NCBI GenBank assembly: GCA_903847275.1
Contig: CAINDC010000100.1
Span: 1 to 50,619 of the forward strand
Length of the DNA stretch: 50,619 nucleotides
Source: an uncultured Pseudomonadota bacterium
Lineage (GTDB): Bacteria > Pseudomonadota > Gammaproteobacteria > Methylococcales > Methylomonadaceae
Reading direction: 5' to 3'
Position 1 is the first letter of the stretch, and each line of letters opens with the position of its first letter. Below the pieces are notes generated by a model. That model made no database searches. It worked only from the letters and a program-made list of their open reading frames with translations, and was not told the origin of the DNA. The position numbers and the translations under genes are program-made. Shown in pieces: positions 34,368 through 44,126 of this stretch.

Positions 34368-36430
34368 TGACAGCCCAGAATTTATTATTTGAACTTGGTT
34401 GCGAAGAATTACCACCGAAAACTTTATTGAAATTAAGCAACGCTTTATCCGATGGCATTTTGGCGGGTTTGAATGAAGCCGAATTGACATTTTCAAGCGT
34501 GAAAAATTATGCCGCGCCACGTCGTTTAGCGATTTTGATTGAAAATTTGCAAGCCAAACAAGCCGATAAAACCGTGCAAAAACGTGGCGTTTCAATTCAA
34601 GCGGCTTTTCAAGCAGACGGCACGCCAAGCAAGGCGGCATTAGCTTTTGCACAAAGTTGCGGTGTTGAATTTGACCAACTCGAACGTTTGAAAACCGACA
34701 AAGGCGAATGGCTGGCATGTACTCAAACGATTGCAGGACAAACCACACAACACATCATTCCTGACATTATTCGCAAAAGTTTGGGGAATTTGCCGATTGC
34801 AAAACGGATGCGTTGGGGAAATTCAATAGTTGAGTTTGTCCGACCAGTGCATTGGGCGGTTTTGCTTTATGGCGAACAAATTATCGAAACCGAAATTTTA
34901 GGGCTGAAAACAGGCAATCAAACTCGCGGTCATCGTTTCCACGCGCCACAAGCGATTACGATTGAAAAACCAGAAAATTACGCGGAAATTTTATTTTCAC
35001 AAGGCAAAGTGATTACTGATTTTGATACGCGAAAAAATCAAATTCGTGCTGATGCTGAAAAAGCGGCTTCTGCTGTAAATGGTATTGCACATATTGACGA
35101 AGATTTGCTCGAAGAAATTGCCGCGTTAAACGAATTGCCAACGCCGATTACAGGACATTTTGATGAACGTTTTTTAGCGTTGCCTGCTGAAGTTTTGATT
35201 ACCACGATGCAGGAAAATCAAAAATACTTTCCTGTAAAAAATGCCGATGGTTCATTGCGTCCGTATTTCATTACGTTTAGCAACATTCAAAGCACAAATC
35301 CCGAGTCGATTAAAAACGGCAACGAGCGTGTTGTTACGCCGCGTTTATCCGATGCGGAATTTTTCTGGAAACAAGACCGCCGTTATACACTCGCCGATTT
35401 TGCACCACGTTTAGAAACCATCGTTTTTCAACAAAAATTGGGAACGGTCGCGCAAAAAGTTGAACGTTTAGTAAAACTTGCTGAATACATTGCGCCAAAA
35501 ATTAACACTGATGTTGAACTCGCAAAACGTGCCGCTTTTTTAGCCAAAAACGATTTGATGACTGAAATGGTCGGCGAATTTGGTAATTTGCAAGGCATCA
35601 TGGGACGTTATTACGCGCTGGCAGATGGCGAAAATCCAATCGTCGCGCAAGCGATTGAAGAACATTATTTGCCAAAACAAGCAGGTGGCGCGACTCCGAG
35701 CAGTGATATTGGTTGTGTCGTGGCGTTGGCTGAAAAAGTCGATACACTGGCGGGAATTTTCAGCGCAGGATTGATTCCGACAGGCGACAAAGACCCCTAT
35801 GCGTTGCGACGTGCTGCGCTCGGTGTGTTACGAATTTTGATTGAACATGATTTAAAACTCGATATTCACGCGCTAGTTGAATTTGCCTTGTCGTTGTTTG
35901 AACACGAATTCGACAAACCCAAAACACAAACGCTCGTTACAGATTTTATTTTTGAACGTTTGAAAGGTTATTGCCTCGACAAAGGTTTTACCGCTGATGA
36001 ATTTGAAGCCGTTTTGGCTGTGAATCCTGCCGAACCGTTAGATTTCATGCAACGTTTGCAAGCGGTAAAAGCGTTCCGTCAATTGCCCGAAGCCGAAAGT
36101 TTAGCGGCGGCAAATAAACGAATTTTGAACATCTTGAAAAAATCCGATTCACCTGCTAAAACGATTGCGAAATTGGTTGAAGCTGTTGAAATTAACTTGT
36201 TGGAACTTGCACAAAAATCGGCTGCGGATATTCAGCCTTTGCTCGAAAAACGCGATTATCAAGCGACCTTGAATCGTTTGGCTGAATTGAAACAACCTGT
36301 TGATGCGTTTTTTGACGGCGTGATGGTAAATTGTGACGATTTAGAACTTCGAGCAAACCGTTTAGCGTTGCTGAATTTGTTATCGCAACAATTTTTAACT
36401 TGTGCGGATATTTCTAAGTTGCAAGCGTAA
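34367..36430 (+). CDS. glyS: Glycyl-tRNA synthetase beta subunit
   Basis: 687 residues of the tRNA-binding beta subunit, a usual length. Seen are the N-terminal LLFELGCEELPPKTL, the RGVSIQAAF segment, MRWG, EVLITTMQENQKYFPV, the HD-like region ending ADGENPIVAQAIEEHYLPKQ, and DKDPYALRRAALGVLRI. The C-terminal helical part is the anticodon-binding-like region. It is translationally coupled to glyQ. The gap to the first TonB receptor is only 26 bases and has no terminator. Confidence 0.97.
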   Translation: MTAQNLLFELGCEELPPKTLLKLSNALSDGILAGLNEAELTFSSVKNYAAPRRLAILIENLQAKQADKTVQKRGVSIQAAFQADGTPSKAALAFAQSCGVEFDQLERLKTDKGEWLACTQTIAGQTTQHIIPDIIRKSLGNLPIAKRMRWGNSIVEFVRPVHWAVLLYGEQIIETEILGLKTGNQTRGHRFHAPQAITIEKPENYAEILFSQGKVITDFDTRKNQIRADAEKAASAVNGIAHIDEDLLEEIAALNELPTPITGHFDERFLALPAEVLITTMQENQKYFPVKNADGSLRPYFITFSNIQSTNPESIKNGNERVVTPRLSDAEFFWKQDRRYTLADFAPRLETIVFQQKLGTVAQKVERLVKLAEYIAPKINTDVELAKRAAFLAKNDLMTEMVGEFGNLQGIMGRYYALADGENPIVAQAIEEHYLPKQAGGATPSSDIGCVVALAEKVDTLAGIFSAGLIPTGDKDPYALRRAALGVLRILIEHDLKLDIHALVEFALSLFEHEFDKPKTQTLVTDFIFERLKGYCLDKGFTADEFEAVLAVNPAEPLDFMQRLQAVKAFRQLPEAESLAAANKRILNILKKSDSPAKTIAKLVEAVEINLLELAQKSAADIQPLLEKRDYQATLNRLAELKQPVDAFFDGVMVNCDDLELRANRLALLNLLSQQFLTCADISKLQA

Positions 36431-36456
36431 AAATTTTTAAAATTGGAGATTGTGCA

Positions 36457-38514
36457 ATGAAACGTTTGTTTTTATTTGTATTACTAGTAGGTTTTACAGG
36501 CATTGTCATTGCCCAATCTGATAAATTAGTTTGCAAAGATTTAAAAAATTTGGATTTGCTTGATGCGCCACTCGAAGAATTGATGGATATTTCTTTTGTA
36601 ACAAGCGCATCACAACAAGCTGCTTGCTCTAACGAAGCAGCAAACATTGTTACGTTGATTAGTAACGAAGAAATTTTAAATCGAGGCGCACGCGATTTAA
36701 CTGACGTTTTACAATTGATTCCTGGTTTTGCACCTGGAATGAGCATTTCGGGGGTTGTCGGAATGGGAATTCGGGGCATTAGTGCGGATGAAGGCAAAAT
36801 GTCGGTTTTTATCGATGGCATCATGCTGACGGAACAAATTTTTAGTTCTACGGCAATGGGCGGACGTTTCCCGATTGAATTGATTGATAGCGTTGAAATC
36901 ATTCGTGGCTCAAGTTCGATTCAAAACGGTAATTTTGCTGAAATGGGCGTAATTAACATCATTACCAAAAATGCTAAACAAGCCAAGGGACTTGCTGTCA
37001 CAACAGATTACGGACGATTTGAACGTGGCGAAGCGCGTAAAAATATCAATGTTGCAGCGGGAAAAATTTTTGATGATTTAGAAATCAGTTTTTCAGGCAA
37101 AGCTAATGAATCTCAACGTAGCGATAGAATTTACACAGACGCACACGGCGCAAGTTTCGATATGGCAAACAACAGCCAATTCGATTCACTTTATGGTAAT
37201 TTAAATTTCAAATATAAAGAATTCAATTTACGTTTTTTATCGGACGAATATAACGTTGAAAGCCGTGATGGTTATGCCGATTCGATGTCCGATAAAAATT
37301 CATATTTAAGCAGCTCTTTTAAAACCAAAGCAGCAAAATTGGATTTTGAGCATTTGTTTAATGCGAATTTCAAAATCAATTCTAATGTCGATTTTTCACG
37401 TCAAACACCTTGGGCTGGAAAAATAAATTTTGACGATAATCGTCCATCTAAAACGTTTCCAAAAACAGTTGTTAATCATTACAAGTTTAATGGCAAAGCC
37501 ACATGGATGGTGGATTCTGGTAGTTATGTTACGCTCGGTAACAGTTATCAAATTGATGATTATGCGATGCCCGCTTCGTCGTATGGCATTACCCCAAATA
37601 ACCCTGAACAGAATTTACTTTTTACCGATTACACAGCGTATGTTGAAAGCGTTTATAAAACAAATTGGGCTGATATTTTGGTGGGTGGACGATTTGATGT
37701 TTACAACAAATTTGGCACAAACTTCGCGCCGCGTGCCGCGTTAACAAAACAGCTGGACGAATTTCATTATAAATTGCTTTACACGCAGGCTTTTCATGTC
37801 CCAACGGGTGGCGGTTACGCATTAAATATGGCGTTCAATCAAAATCATAAAGACGAGAACAACAAGCAGCTCGGAAAATTCAATCCAGAATCAACGAATA
37901 CCTATGAAATGGAAGTCGGCTATCAATTCACACGAAATTTGGATGTCATTGCTAACGTTTTTTACACACACATCGACAACCTTTTTACTTATGCGTTTGA
38001 TGAAGATTATGATGACTATTATTTTAATGCGAAACACCAAGCCACTTATGGCATTGAATCGACCGTAAAATACAAAAACTCGACCGTCGGGAATTTTGAT
38101 TTCAATTATTCATTTTATGCGTCGGCGAAAAATAGTGAGCCAATGTCTTATCAAGCAATAAATCAAAATGGCGAGGTGATTCATCCTGCGATGAATTTAG
38201 GTTTTCCAACGCACAAAGCCACGCTGAATCACACGTTTAATTTCACATCTAATTTTTCGTTTAATCACAATTTGATTTTCATGAGTGATAGATTTGGTTA
38301 TAGCGGCACGGAATTACAGCATTACAAACCCGAATGGATTTATAACACTTATTTTCGTTATCAAAATATGCCGATTAAAGGCGCGGAGATTGGTTTAGGT
38401 TTGTACGATGTTTTCAATGCGCGTTATCAATATATCCAACAATACAATGGGTTGGATCCGCCTTTGCCTGCTGAATCGCGTGAATTGATGTTGCGGTTAT
38501 CGTATAAATTTTAA
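36457..38514 (+). CDS. TonB-dependent outer-membrane receptor (copy 1 of duplicated pair)
   Basis: 685 residues. A signal peptide (about 1-19) precedes an N-terminal segment with the pattern LDAPLEELMD seen in many receptors of this class, and a plug domain (about 50-170) with ILNRGARDLTDVLQLIPGF, VFIDGIM and VEIIRGSSS...GVINIITK. The rest is a 22-strand-type barrel ending in an aromatic residue (LMLRLSYKF). Two cysteines flank the start of the plug (LVCKDL, QAACSNE) and recur in copy 2, suggesting a disulfide. The substrate is unknown; no TonB/ExbBD gene is nearby. Its closest visible relative is the third receptor of this locus. Confidence 0.9.
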   Translation: MKRLFLFVLLVGFTGIVIAQSDKLVCKDLKNLDLLDAPLEELMDISFVTSASQQAACSNEAANIVTLISNEEILNRGARDLTDVLQLIPGFAPGMSISGVVGMGIRGISADEGKMSVFIDGIMLTEQIFSSTAMGGRFPIELIDSVEIIRGSSSIQNGNFAEMGVINIITKNAKQAKGLAVTTDYGRFERGEARKNINVAAGKIFDDLEISFSGKANESQRSDRIYTDAHGASFDMANNSQFDSLYGNLNFKYKEFNLRFLSDEYNVESRDGYADSMSDKNSYLSSSFKTKAAKLDFEHLFNANFKINSNVDFSRQTPWAGKINFDDNRPSKTFPKTVVNHYKFNGKATWMVDSGSYVTLGNSYQIDDYAMPASSYGITPNNPEQNLLFTDYTAYVESVYKTNWADILVGGRFDVYNKFGTNFAPRAALTKQLDEFHYKLLYTQAFHVPTGGGYALNMAFNQNHKDENNKQLGKFNPESTNTYEMEVGYQFTRNLDVIANVFYTHIDNLFTYAFDEDYDDYYFNAKHQATYGIESTVKYKNSTVGNFDFNYSFYASAKNSEPMSYQAINQNGEVIHPAMNLGFPTHKATLNHTFNFTSNFSFNHNLIFMSDRFGYSGTELQHYKPEWIYNTYFRYQNMPIKGAEIGLGLYDVFNARYQYIQQYNGLDPPLPAESRELMLRLSYKF

Positions 38515-38543
38515 TAATGAAACCTTAAACAAGGAAGAATACT

Positions 38544-40745
38544 TTGAAAAATGTAAGGTGTAAATACTTCGCTGTTTGTGCCGCCCTTGTTTGCTTCAAT
38601 TCTCAAGAGGCGATGGCAGCGTGTAGTAAATCTGTCGAGCAAATGTTAGACGCGCCAATCGAAGAATTACTTGAAACACCGATTAGTGTTGCCTCTAATG
38701 TATCACTTGATCCTAAAAAACAACCCGCTTCCGTCACTGTAATTACACGAGATCAGCTGCAATTAAGCGCAGCTCGCACACTTAATGAAGCATTGATGAC
38801 GTATGTTCCAGGCTATTTTGTTGTTGAAGGACACAGCGATACGGTGGGGGCATTTCGTGGTCTTGCGGCTGATAGTAATGCCAAAATTATGATGCTTATC
38901 AATGGGCATAATATCAATGCTGAACGTTACGGCGGTATGCCTGATGGAATTATTAACGGTAACAATTTTGATTGGATTGAACGAATTGAAGTTGTGCGTG
39001 GCTCAGGTTCTGTGACGCTTGGACAAGGTGCATTGCAAGGCGTGGTCAATATCATCACGCGCACGGCCGATAATTTAGCTTCTGAATGCGGTGATACCAA
39101 AGTAAGTTTGTTAGGGGGTGGCGGTTTAAATGGTGCGGTGCAAGGCGGCATGGAAGCTGCGTTTAATCATGAAGACTATGACGGTTATTTATTTGTTCAA
39201 CAAAAAAATTATGATGGTCAGCCTTTGCGTCGTGAAGGTTGGGCTGCAAAATCACCGTTACTCGGTGATAGCGCACCAGGAGTAGATGGTGTGCTGGCTG
39301 ATGTTGGACATCATTTAAAGCGCACTGATAATTTAAGTGTCTTTGCACATTTGCGTTATGGAAAATTGAATTTTGATATGTTGCATGTTGACCAAACACG
39401 CGATATGTATTTCTTTGGACGTGATTCAGATGGCGTTGGCGAGGGACTTAATTATTTTGGTCTTGACCACAGTTTTGATTTTGCAAAAGACATAAATCTT
39501 GAAAGCAAATTAGATGCAGCGATTGATGATGCGTCGCAATACACAGTTCAAACTGGCAGCACAGCAGGTGGAAATCGAGAAATTCGTTATGGTGTTAAAG
39601 AAGTTCTGCATTTAAATAATTTATGGGAAGGCAATAATCTAGCACTCGGTTCTGAGGCTCATCTTTATGAATTAGGTCTAAATAATTCAAGCGGCGCAAA
39701 CTTTATTATCAATAATATGTCCCAGCTTGGTGGAGAAACCATTGGCTCTTTGAACAAAAAGAACGCTTTTGTTTTCCCTGCAAATATCAATATCTATAGT
39801 TTTTTTCTTGAAGACAACTACCAAATTAACCAGTGGCTAACGCTATTTGGTGGTATTCGTTTTGACCAACATCAATACTGGGGTGAACATTTTACGCCGC
39901 GTGCTGGTGCATTTATTACGCCTTGGCAAGATGGTGTTTTTCGCATTTCTTATCAAGAAGGTATTCGTGGTGCAGTAGGTTTAGCTTATAGCGGCGGCTA
40001 CATTGGTGATGGTTTTTTAAGCATACCAAACCTTGGTAAACTGGGGAGTGCAAATATACCTGGTTATGGCAATATGTCTGTTAAGCCTGAAGTTTTGAAA
40101 ACATTTGAATTAGCATTTAATCAACGACTAAACAAAAATTGGCAGTTTGAAAATGTGCTGTTTTATAGCAAATCATTGAATGTGATTGATGTAGATGCCG
40201 TTGGCGGCGATGACTTCGGAATCACTTTGCCACCTGTGGGCAGCGATGTTCCTGGTTATAACTGGTACTGGTTTTACATGAATAAGGCTGGCAGTAGTGA
40301 ACAATTTGGACTTGAATCAAGTGTGCATTATGTGGCTGAACCTTTTAACATCACGGCTAGCCATTCATTTGTCGATGCACTTTCATACATGGGTCAAACT
40401 GCGGGGGGGCAAGCGCAACTCCCTGGCGTAGCGCCAAATGTAAGTCGTCTAAATATTATTTTTAAGCCTTGGGAAAAAGTTTCTTTTGGTGTGAATTATT
40501 TATTTTATAATTCGTGGAACTCTCCAAATGGCACGAAAGCGGAGGGGGCGCATTTGCTTAATGCCAGTGTAATGTATTCACCTTGGAAGCAATTGGAATT
40601 ATCTGCCAGCGTCAAAAATATCTTGGATGAAAATAGCCTTTACCCGATGCTTAATTATCTACCAGATATAAAGCCAGGCGCACCAGCACTTGAAAGCACT
40701 ACCTTTTGGCTAAATTTTCGGCTTAGTTTTGGTGGAAATCTTTAA
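38544..40745 (+). CDS. TonB-dependent outer-membrane receptor, distinct type
   Basis: 733 residues from a TTG start with a good ribosome-binding site (AAGGAAG six bases before). It has a signal peptide ending near AMA, the N-terminal LDAPIEELLETPISVAS motif, a plug with PASVTVITRDQLQLSAARTLNEAL and VVRGSGSVTLGQGALQGVVNIITR, then the barrel, ending in FRLSFGGNL. It shares architecture with its two neighbours but clearly belongs to another subgroup: it lacks their paired cysteines and aligns poorly in the barrel. The last residue is leucine rather than the usual phenylalanine. Substrate unknown. Confidence 0.88.
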   Translation: MKNVRCKYFAVCAALVCFNSQEAMAACSKSVEQMLDAPIEELLETPISVASNVSLDPKKQPASVTVITRDQLQLSAARTLNEALMTYVPGYFVVEGHSDTVGAFRGLAADSNAKIMMLINGHNINAERYGGMPDGIINGNNFDWIERIEVVRGSGSVTLGQGALQGVVNIITRTADNLASECGDTKVSLLGGGGLNGAVQGGMEAAFNHEDYDGYLFVQQKNYDGQPLRREGWAAKSPLLGDSAPGVDGVLADVGHHLKRTDNLSVFAHLRYGKLNFDMLHVDQTRDMYFFGRDSDGVGEGLNYFGLDHSFDFAKDINLESKLDAAIDDASQYTVQTGSTAGGNREIRYGVKEVLHLNNLWEGNNLALGSEAHLYELGLNNSSGANFIINNMSQLGGETIGSLNKKNAFVFPANINIYSFFLEDNYQINQWLTLFGGIRFDQHQYWGEHFTPRAGAFITPWQDGVFRISYQEGIRGAVGLAYSGGYIGDGFLSIPNLGKLGSANIPGYGNMSVKPEVLKTFELAFNQRLNKNWQFENVLFYSKSLNVIDVDAVGGDDFGITLPPVGSDVPGYNWYWFYMNKAGSSEQFGLESSVHYVAEPFNITASHSFVDALSYMGQTAGGQAQLPGVAPNVSRLNIIFKPWEKVSFGVNYLFYNSWNSPNGTKAEGAHLLNASVMYSPWKQLELSASVKNILDENSLYPMLNYLPDIKPGAPALESTTFWLNFRLSFGGNL

Positions 40746-40811
40746 TCACTTTTTCAATCTGATTTTGAATTTCTAAATTTACTGGGCGTAAAAACTACAC
40801 CATCAAAAAAT

Positions 40812-42866
40812 ATGACATCAAATATGACATCTCCTAACCAATTAAAATTTATCTTTTTTACAATGACAATTTTAGGCTGTGGGAATATTCACGCCAAAGA
40901 AAATTTAACGTGTTCGAATTTGAAAAATGTTGATGTCGAAGATATTTCGATTGAACAATTGATGGATACACCTTTGTTTCTTGGTGCATCACAACAAGCA
41001 GCTTGCTCAAAAGAAGCCGCTAACATTGTGAGTTCAATTAGTGGCGAAGAAATTTTAACTCGTGGCGCACGCGATTTAGCCGACGTTTTGCAATTGATTC
41101 CAGGTTTCACATTGGGTACGACCTATCAAAATATGGTCGATGTTGGAAGTCGAGGAATTACGGGTGATGATGGAAAAATGTCTATTTTGGTCGATGGCAT
41201 TATGCTCACAGAACGCGGTTTTGATTCCAACATCGTTAAAGGCAATTTTCCGATTGAACAAATTGATCGAATTGAAATTATTCGCGGTTCAAGTTCCATT
41301 GTGAATGGTAATTTTGCCGAAACGGGTTTAATTAACATCATTACCAAAAATGCTAAAAAAGCGAACGGATTGACGGTGGCAGGAAATTATGGACGAATGC
41401 AGCGTGGTGAAGCGCGTAAAAATATCAACGTGACAGCGGGGAAAGTTTTTGATGAGTTAGAAGTGAGTTTTTCTGGCAAAGCAAACGAATCACAAAGTAG
41501 CGATAGAATTTATAACGACGCGCACGGCAACAGTTTTGACATGGCAAATAATAGCCAATTAGCTTCTTTGTACGGTAATTTGGGATTGAAATATAAAGAT
41601 TTCAACATCCGTTTGCTTTCTGATGAATACAGCATTGAAAACCGTGATGGTTTGGCGGATTGGATTCAAGAAGAAAATACTTTCACAACAAATAAATTTA
41701 GCACGAAAGCCGCCAAGTTAGATTTTGAACATGCGTTTAGTCCGAATTTTAAACTGAATTCTAATTTTGATTTTTCGCGGCAAAGTCCGTGGAAACTTTC
41801 AACGCATTATGACGATGGCAAGCCGACGGAATTAAATACCAAAATGCTCGTTGATTATTATAATTTCAACGGAAAAGCAACGTGGATAGCGGATTCTGGC
41901 AGTTATTTGGCGGTTGGAAATAGTTATCAAATGACAGAATCGTCTTATTCTGTGCCGACAAATGAAATACCGATGTTAATGACCGATTATTCAATTTATG
42001 CCGAAGGCGTTTATAAAACAAATTGGGCTGATCTTTTGGTGGGAGGACGTTTTGATGTTTATAACAAATTTGGTACAAATTTCGCGCCGCGAACTGCGTT
42101 GACAAAACAGTTCGATAACTTTCATTATAAATTGCTTTATACAAAGGCGTTTCACGTTCCAACGGGTGGAGAATATGAACTCAACTACAGTTACAACATG
42201 AGCAATCCCCTTGCACGACATGTTGACAATTTTGTCCCTGAATCGGGCAATACTTACGAAATGGAATTAGGTTATGCGTTTTCGAGTCATTTTGAAGTGG
42301 TCGCCAATGTTTTCTATACCAAAATTCATAATCTTTTTACTTTTATGGTAGACGAGGACGAGCTAGAGTATTGTAAAAATAGCAAAGTCATGGCAACAAG
42401 TGGTATTGAAACCACGCTCAAATACAAAAATTCCATGTTTGGGCAGTTTGATTTGAATTATTCGATGTATCAATCAGTAAAAAATAGTGAACCAAGTGCT
42501 TATCAAGCGATAAATGTTGATGGCAATTTATTACATTCCAGCATCAATGTAGGCTTTCCAACTCACAAAGCAACGCTTAATCATACGTTTAAATTCACGC
42601 CTAATTTCTCGTTCAATCACAGTTTAATTTTTATGAGTGATAGATATGGATATAGCGGCACAGAATTACAGCATTACAAACCCGAATGGATTTATAACAC
42701 TTATTTCCGTTATCAAAATATGCCGATTCAAGGCGCGGAAATTGGTTTGGGTTTATACGATGTTTTTAATGCGCGTTATCAATACGTTCAAGAATACAAT
42801 GCGCGACATCCACCGTTACCCGCTGAATCGCGCGAATTGATGTTACGGTTATCTTATAAATTTTGA
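40812..42866 (+). CDS. TonB-dependent outer-membrane receptor (copy 2 of duplicated pair)
   Basis: 684 residues, same length and layout as the receptor at 36457. Plug and periplasmic-side motifs are nearly the same: SQQAACSKEAANIVSSIS, GARDLADVLQLIPGF, IEIIRGSSS. The final 89 residues are about 90 percent identical by eye, including FMSDRYGYSGTELQHYKPEW. Differences concentrate in short variable stretches of the barrel likely to be surface loops. The signal peptide is MTSNMTSPNQLKFIFFTMTILGCG; a shorter start at the second methionine is possible. The stop overlaps gmhB as TGATG, so receptor and LPS-precursor gene are translationally linked. Confidence 0.9.
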   Translation: MTSNMTSPNQLKFIFFTMTILGCGNIHAKENLTCSNLKNVDVEDISIEQLMDTPLFLGASQQAACSKEAANIVSSISGEEILTRGARDLADVLQLIPGFTLGTTYQNMVDVGSRGITGDDGKMSILVDGIMLTERGFDSNIVKGNFPIEQIDRIEIIRGSSSIVNGNFAETGLINIITKNAKKANGLTVAGNYGRMQRGEARKNINVTAGKVFDELEVSFSGKANESQSSDRIYNDAHGNSFDMANNSQLASLYGNLGLKYKDFNIRLLSDEYSIENRDGLADWIQEENTFTTNKFSTKAAKLDFEHAFSPNFKLNSNFDFSRQSPWKLSTHYDDGKPTELNTKMLVDYYNFNGKATWIADSGSYLAVGNSYQMTESSYSVPTNEIPMLMTDYSIYAEGVYKTNWADLLVGGRFDVYNKFGTNFAPRTALTKQFDNFHYKLLYTKAFHVPTGGEYELNYSYNMSNPLARHVDNFVPESGNTYEMELGYAFSSHFEVVANVFYTKIHNLFTFMVDEDELEYCKNSKVMATSGIETTLKYKNSMFGQFDLNYSMYQSVKNSEPSAYQAINVDGNLLHSSINVGFPTHKATLNHTFKFTPNFSFNHSLIFMSDRYGYSGTELQHYKPEWIYNTYFRYQNMPIQGAEIGLGLYDVFNARYQYVQEYNARHPPLPAESRELMLRLSYKF

Positions 42867-43411
42867 TGATGCAAAAATATATTCTCCTCGACCGTGATGG
42901 CGTAATTAACCAAGATTCCGACGAATTCATAAAATCGTCCGAAGAATGGTTGCCGCTTGATGGCAGTTTGGAGGCGATTGCACTTTTAAATCAGCACGAT
43001 TACAAAGCTATTGTCATAACCAATCAATCAGGTTTGGCGCGTGGTTTGTTTGATGAAAAAACGTTAAATTTCATTCACCAGAAAATGCGTGATGAATTGA
43101 TGAAAGTTGGTGGCGAAATCGAAGCAGTTTATTTTTGTCCACATCAAGCAAACGATTTATGTGAATGTCGCAAACCGAAAGCGGGTTTATTGTTAAAATT
43201 TGCCGCCGATTACAACGTGGATTTATCCGAAATCGCGTTTGTCGGCGATTCGTTACGCGATATTCAAGCCGCGCAAAATGCGGGAGCAATTCCCATTTTG
43301 GTTAAAACAGGCAACGGTGCAAAAACATTACAAAATAATCCACAACTTTTAACTTCACTTTTAATTTTTGAAAATTTATATGACGCAGCAAAACACATCA
43401 TCGATCGATAA
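42866..43411 (+). CDS. gmhB: D-glycero-beta-D-manno-heptose 1,7-bisphosphate 7-phosphatase
   Basis: HAD-superfamily phosphatase that makes heptose 1-phosphate for the LPS inner core. The 181 residues show the catalytic LLDRDGVIN, ITNQSG, the zinc-site motif CPHQANDLCECRKP and GDSLRDIQAA. The ATG at 42866 overlaps the receptor stop; a second ATG follows at once. In pseudomonads gmhB follows glyS and precedes a plsC-type gene; here the same order is kept, with three receptors in between. Confidence 0.93.
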   Translation: MMQKYILLDRDGVINQDSDEFIKSSEEWLPLDGSLEAIALLNQHDYKAIVITNQSGLARGLFDEKTLNFIHQKMRDELMKVGGEIEAVYFCPHQANDLCECRKPKAGLLLKFAADYNVDLSEIAFVGDSLRDIQAAQNAGAIPILVKTGNGAKTLQNNPQLLTSLLIFENLYDAAKHIIDR

Positions 43412-44123
43412 TCGTCCGAAAAATTATATTGGTTCAGCCTTACTTTTTTTCGCTATTTTTTTTACCGCTACCATTGAAGCAACGATTTTATTTGCGTTAT
43501 TTTGGACACCGTTTGAAGTACGTTACAAATTTGGACGGCAATGGTGTCGTTTAATGCTTTGGATAATGGAAATGACAGTCGGTTTGAAATACGAAGTCGA
43601 AGGCTTGGAAAACGTGAATCCAGAACAAGCGACGATTATTTTCAGTAACCATCAATCGGCGTGGGAAACATTGGGCTTGCGCTACATTTTGCCGATGCAA
43701 TCGGCAGTGATAAAAAAAGAATTATTGTATTTACCGCTTTGGGGCTGGTCGTTATTATTGTTGAAATCCATTGTAATTGATAAAAAAAATGCACGTGGTG
43801 CGTTGAAAAGTTTGATTGCAGACGGTACGAACTATTTGAACGAAGGAATTTGGGTGTTAATTTTCCCCGAAGGCACACGCGCTGGCGCACGCGAAGTTTT
43901 ACCGTTTAGCATTGGTGGCGCGATGTTGGCACATAAATCAGGTTTTCCTGTGATTCCTGTTGTTCATAATGCAGGGGATTTTTGGACGCGATACAGCTTT
44001 TTCAAATATCCAGGCACAATCAAAGTAAAAATCGGTGCGCCCATTGAAACCAGAGGGCGCAAAGCGGCTGATATTAACGCCGAAGCCGAGGCGTGGATAA
44101 CAGCGGAATTAGCAAAATTGTAA
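43380..44123 (+). CDS. plsC: 1-acyl-sn-glycerol-3-phosphate acyltransferase
   Basis: Inner-membrane acyltransferase forming phosphatidic acid from lysophosphatidate. The 247 residues contain one N-terminal membrane helix (about 18-45), the acyltransferase motif NHQSAWET, the second block around KKELLYLPLWGW, FPEGTRAG and the VIPVVHNAG block. The track begins at a TTG (43368); I use the ATG at 43380, 32 bases inside the gmhB end. The gene ends 3 bases before the convergent ferritin-like gene, with no hairpin in between. Confidence 0.92.
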   Translation: MTQQNTSSIDNRPKNYIGSALLFFAIFFTATIEATILFALFWTPFEVRYKFGRQWCRLMLWIMEMTVGLKYEVEGLENVNPEQATIIFSNHQSAWETLGLRYILPMQSAVIKKELLYLPLWGWSLLLLKSIVIDKKNARGALKSLIADGTNYLNEGIWVLIFPEGTRAGAREVLPFSIGGAMLAHKSGFPVIPVVHNAGDFWTRYSFFKYPGTIKVKIGAPIETRGRKAADINAEAEAWITAELAKL

Positions 44124-44126
44124 AAT

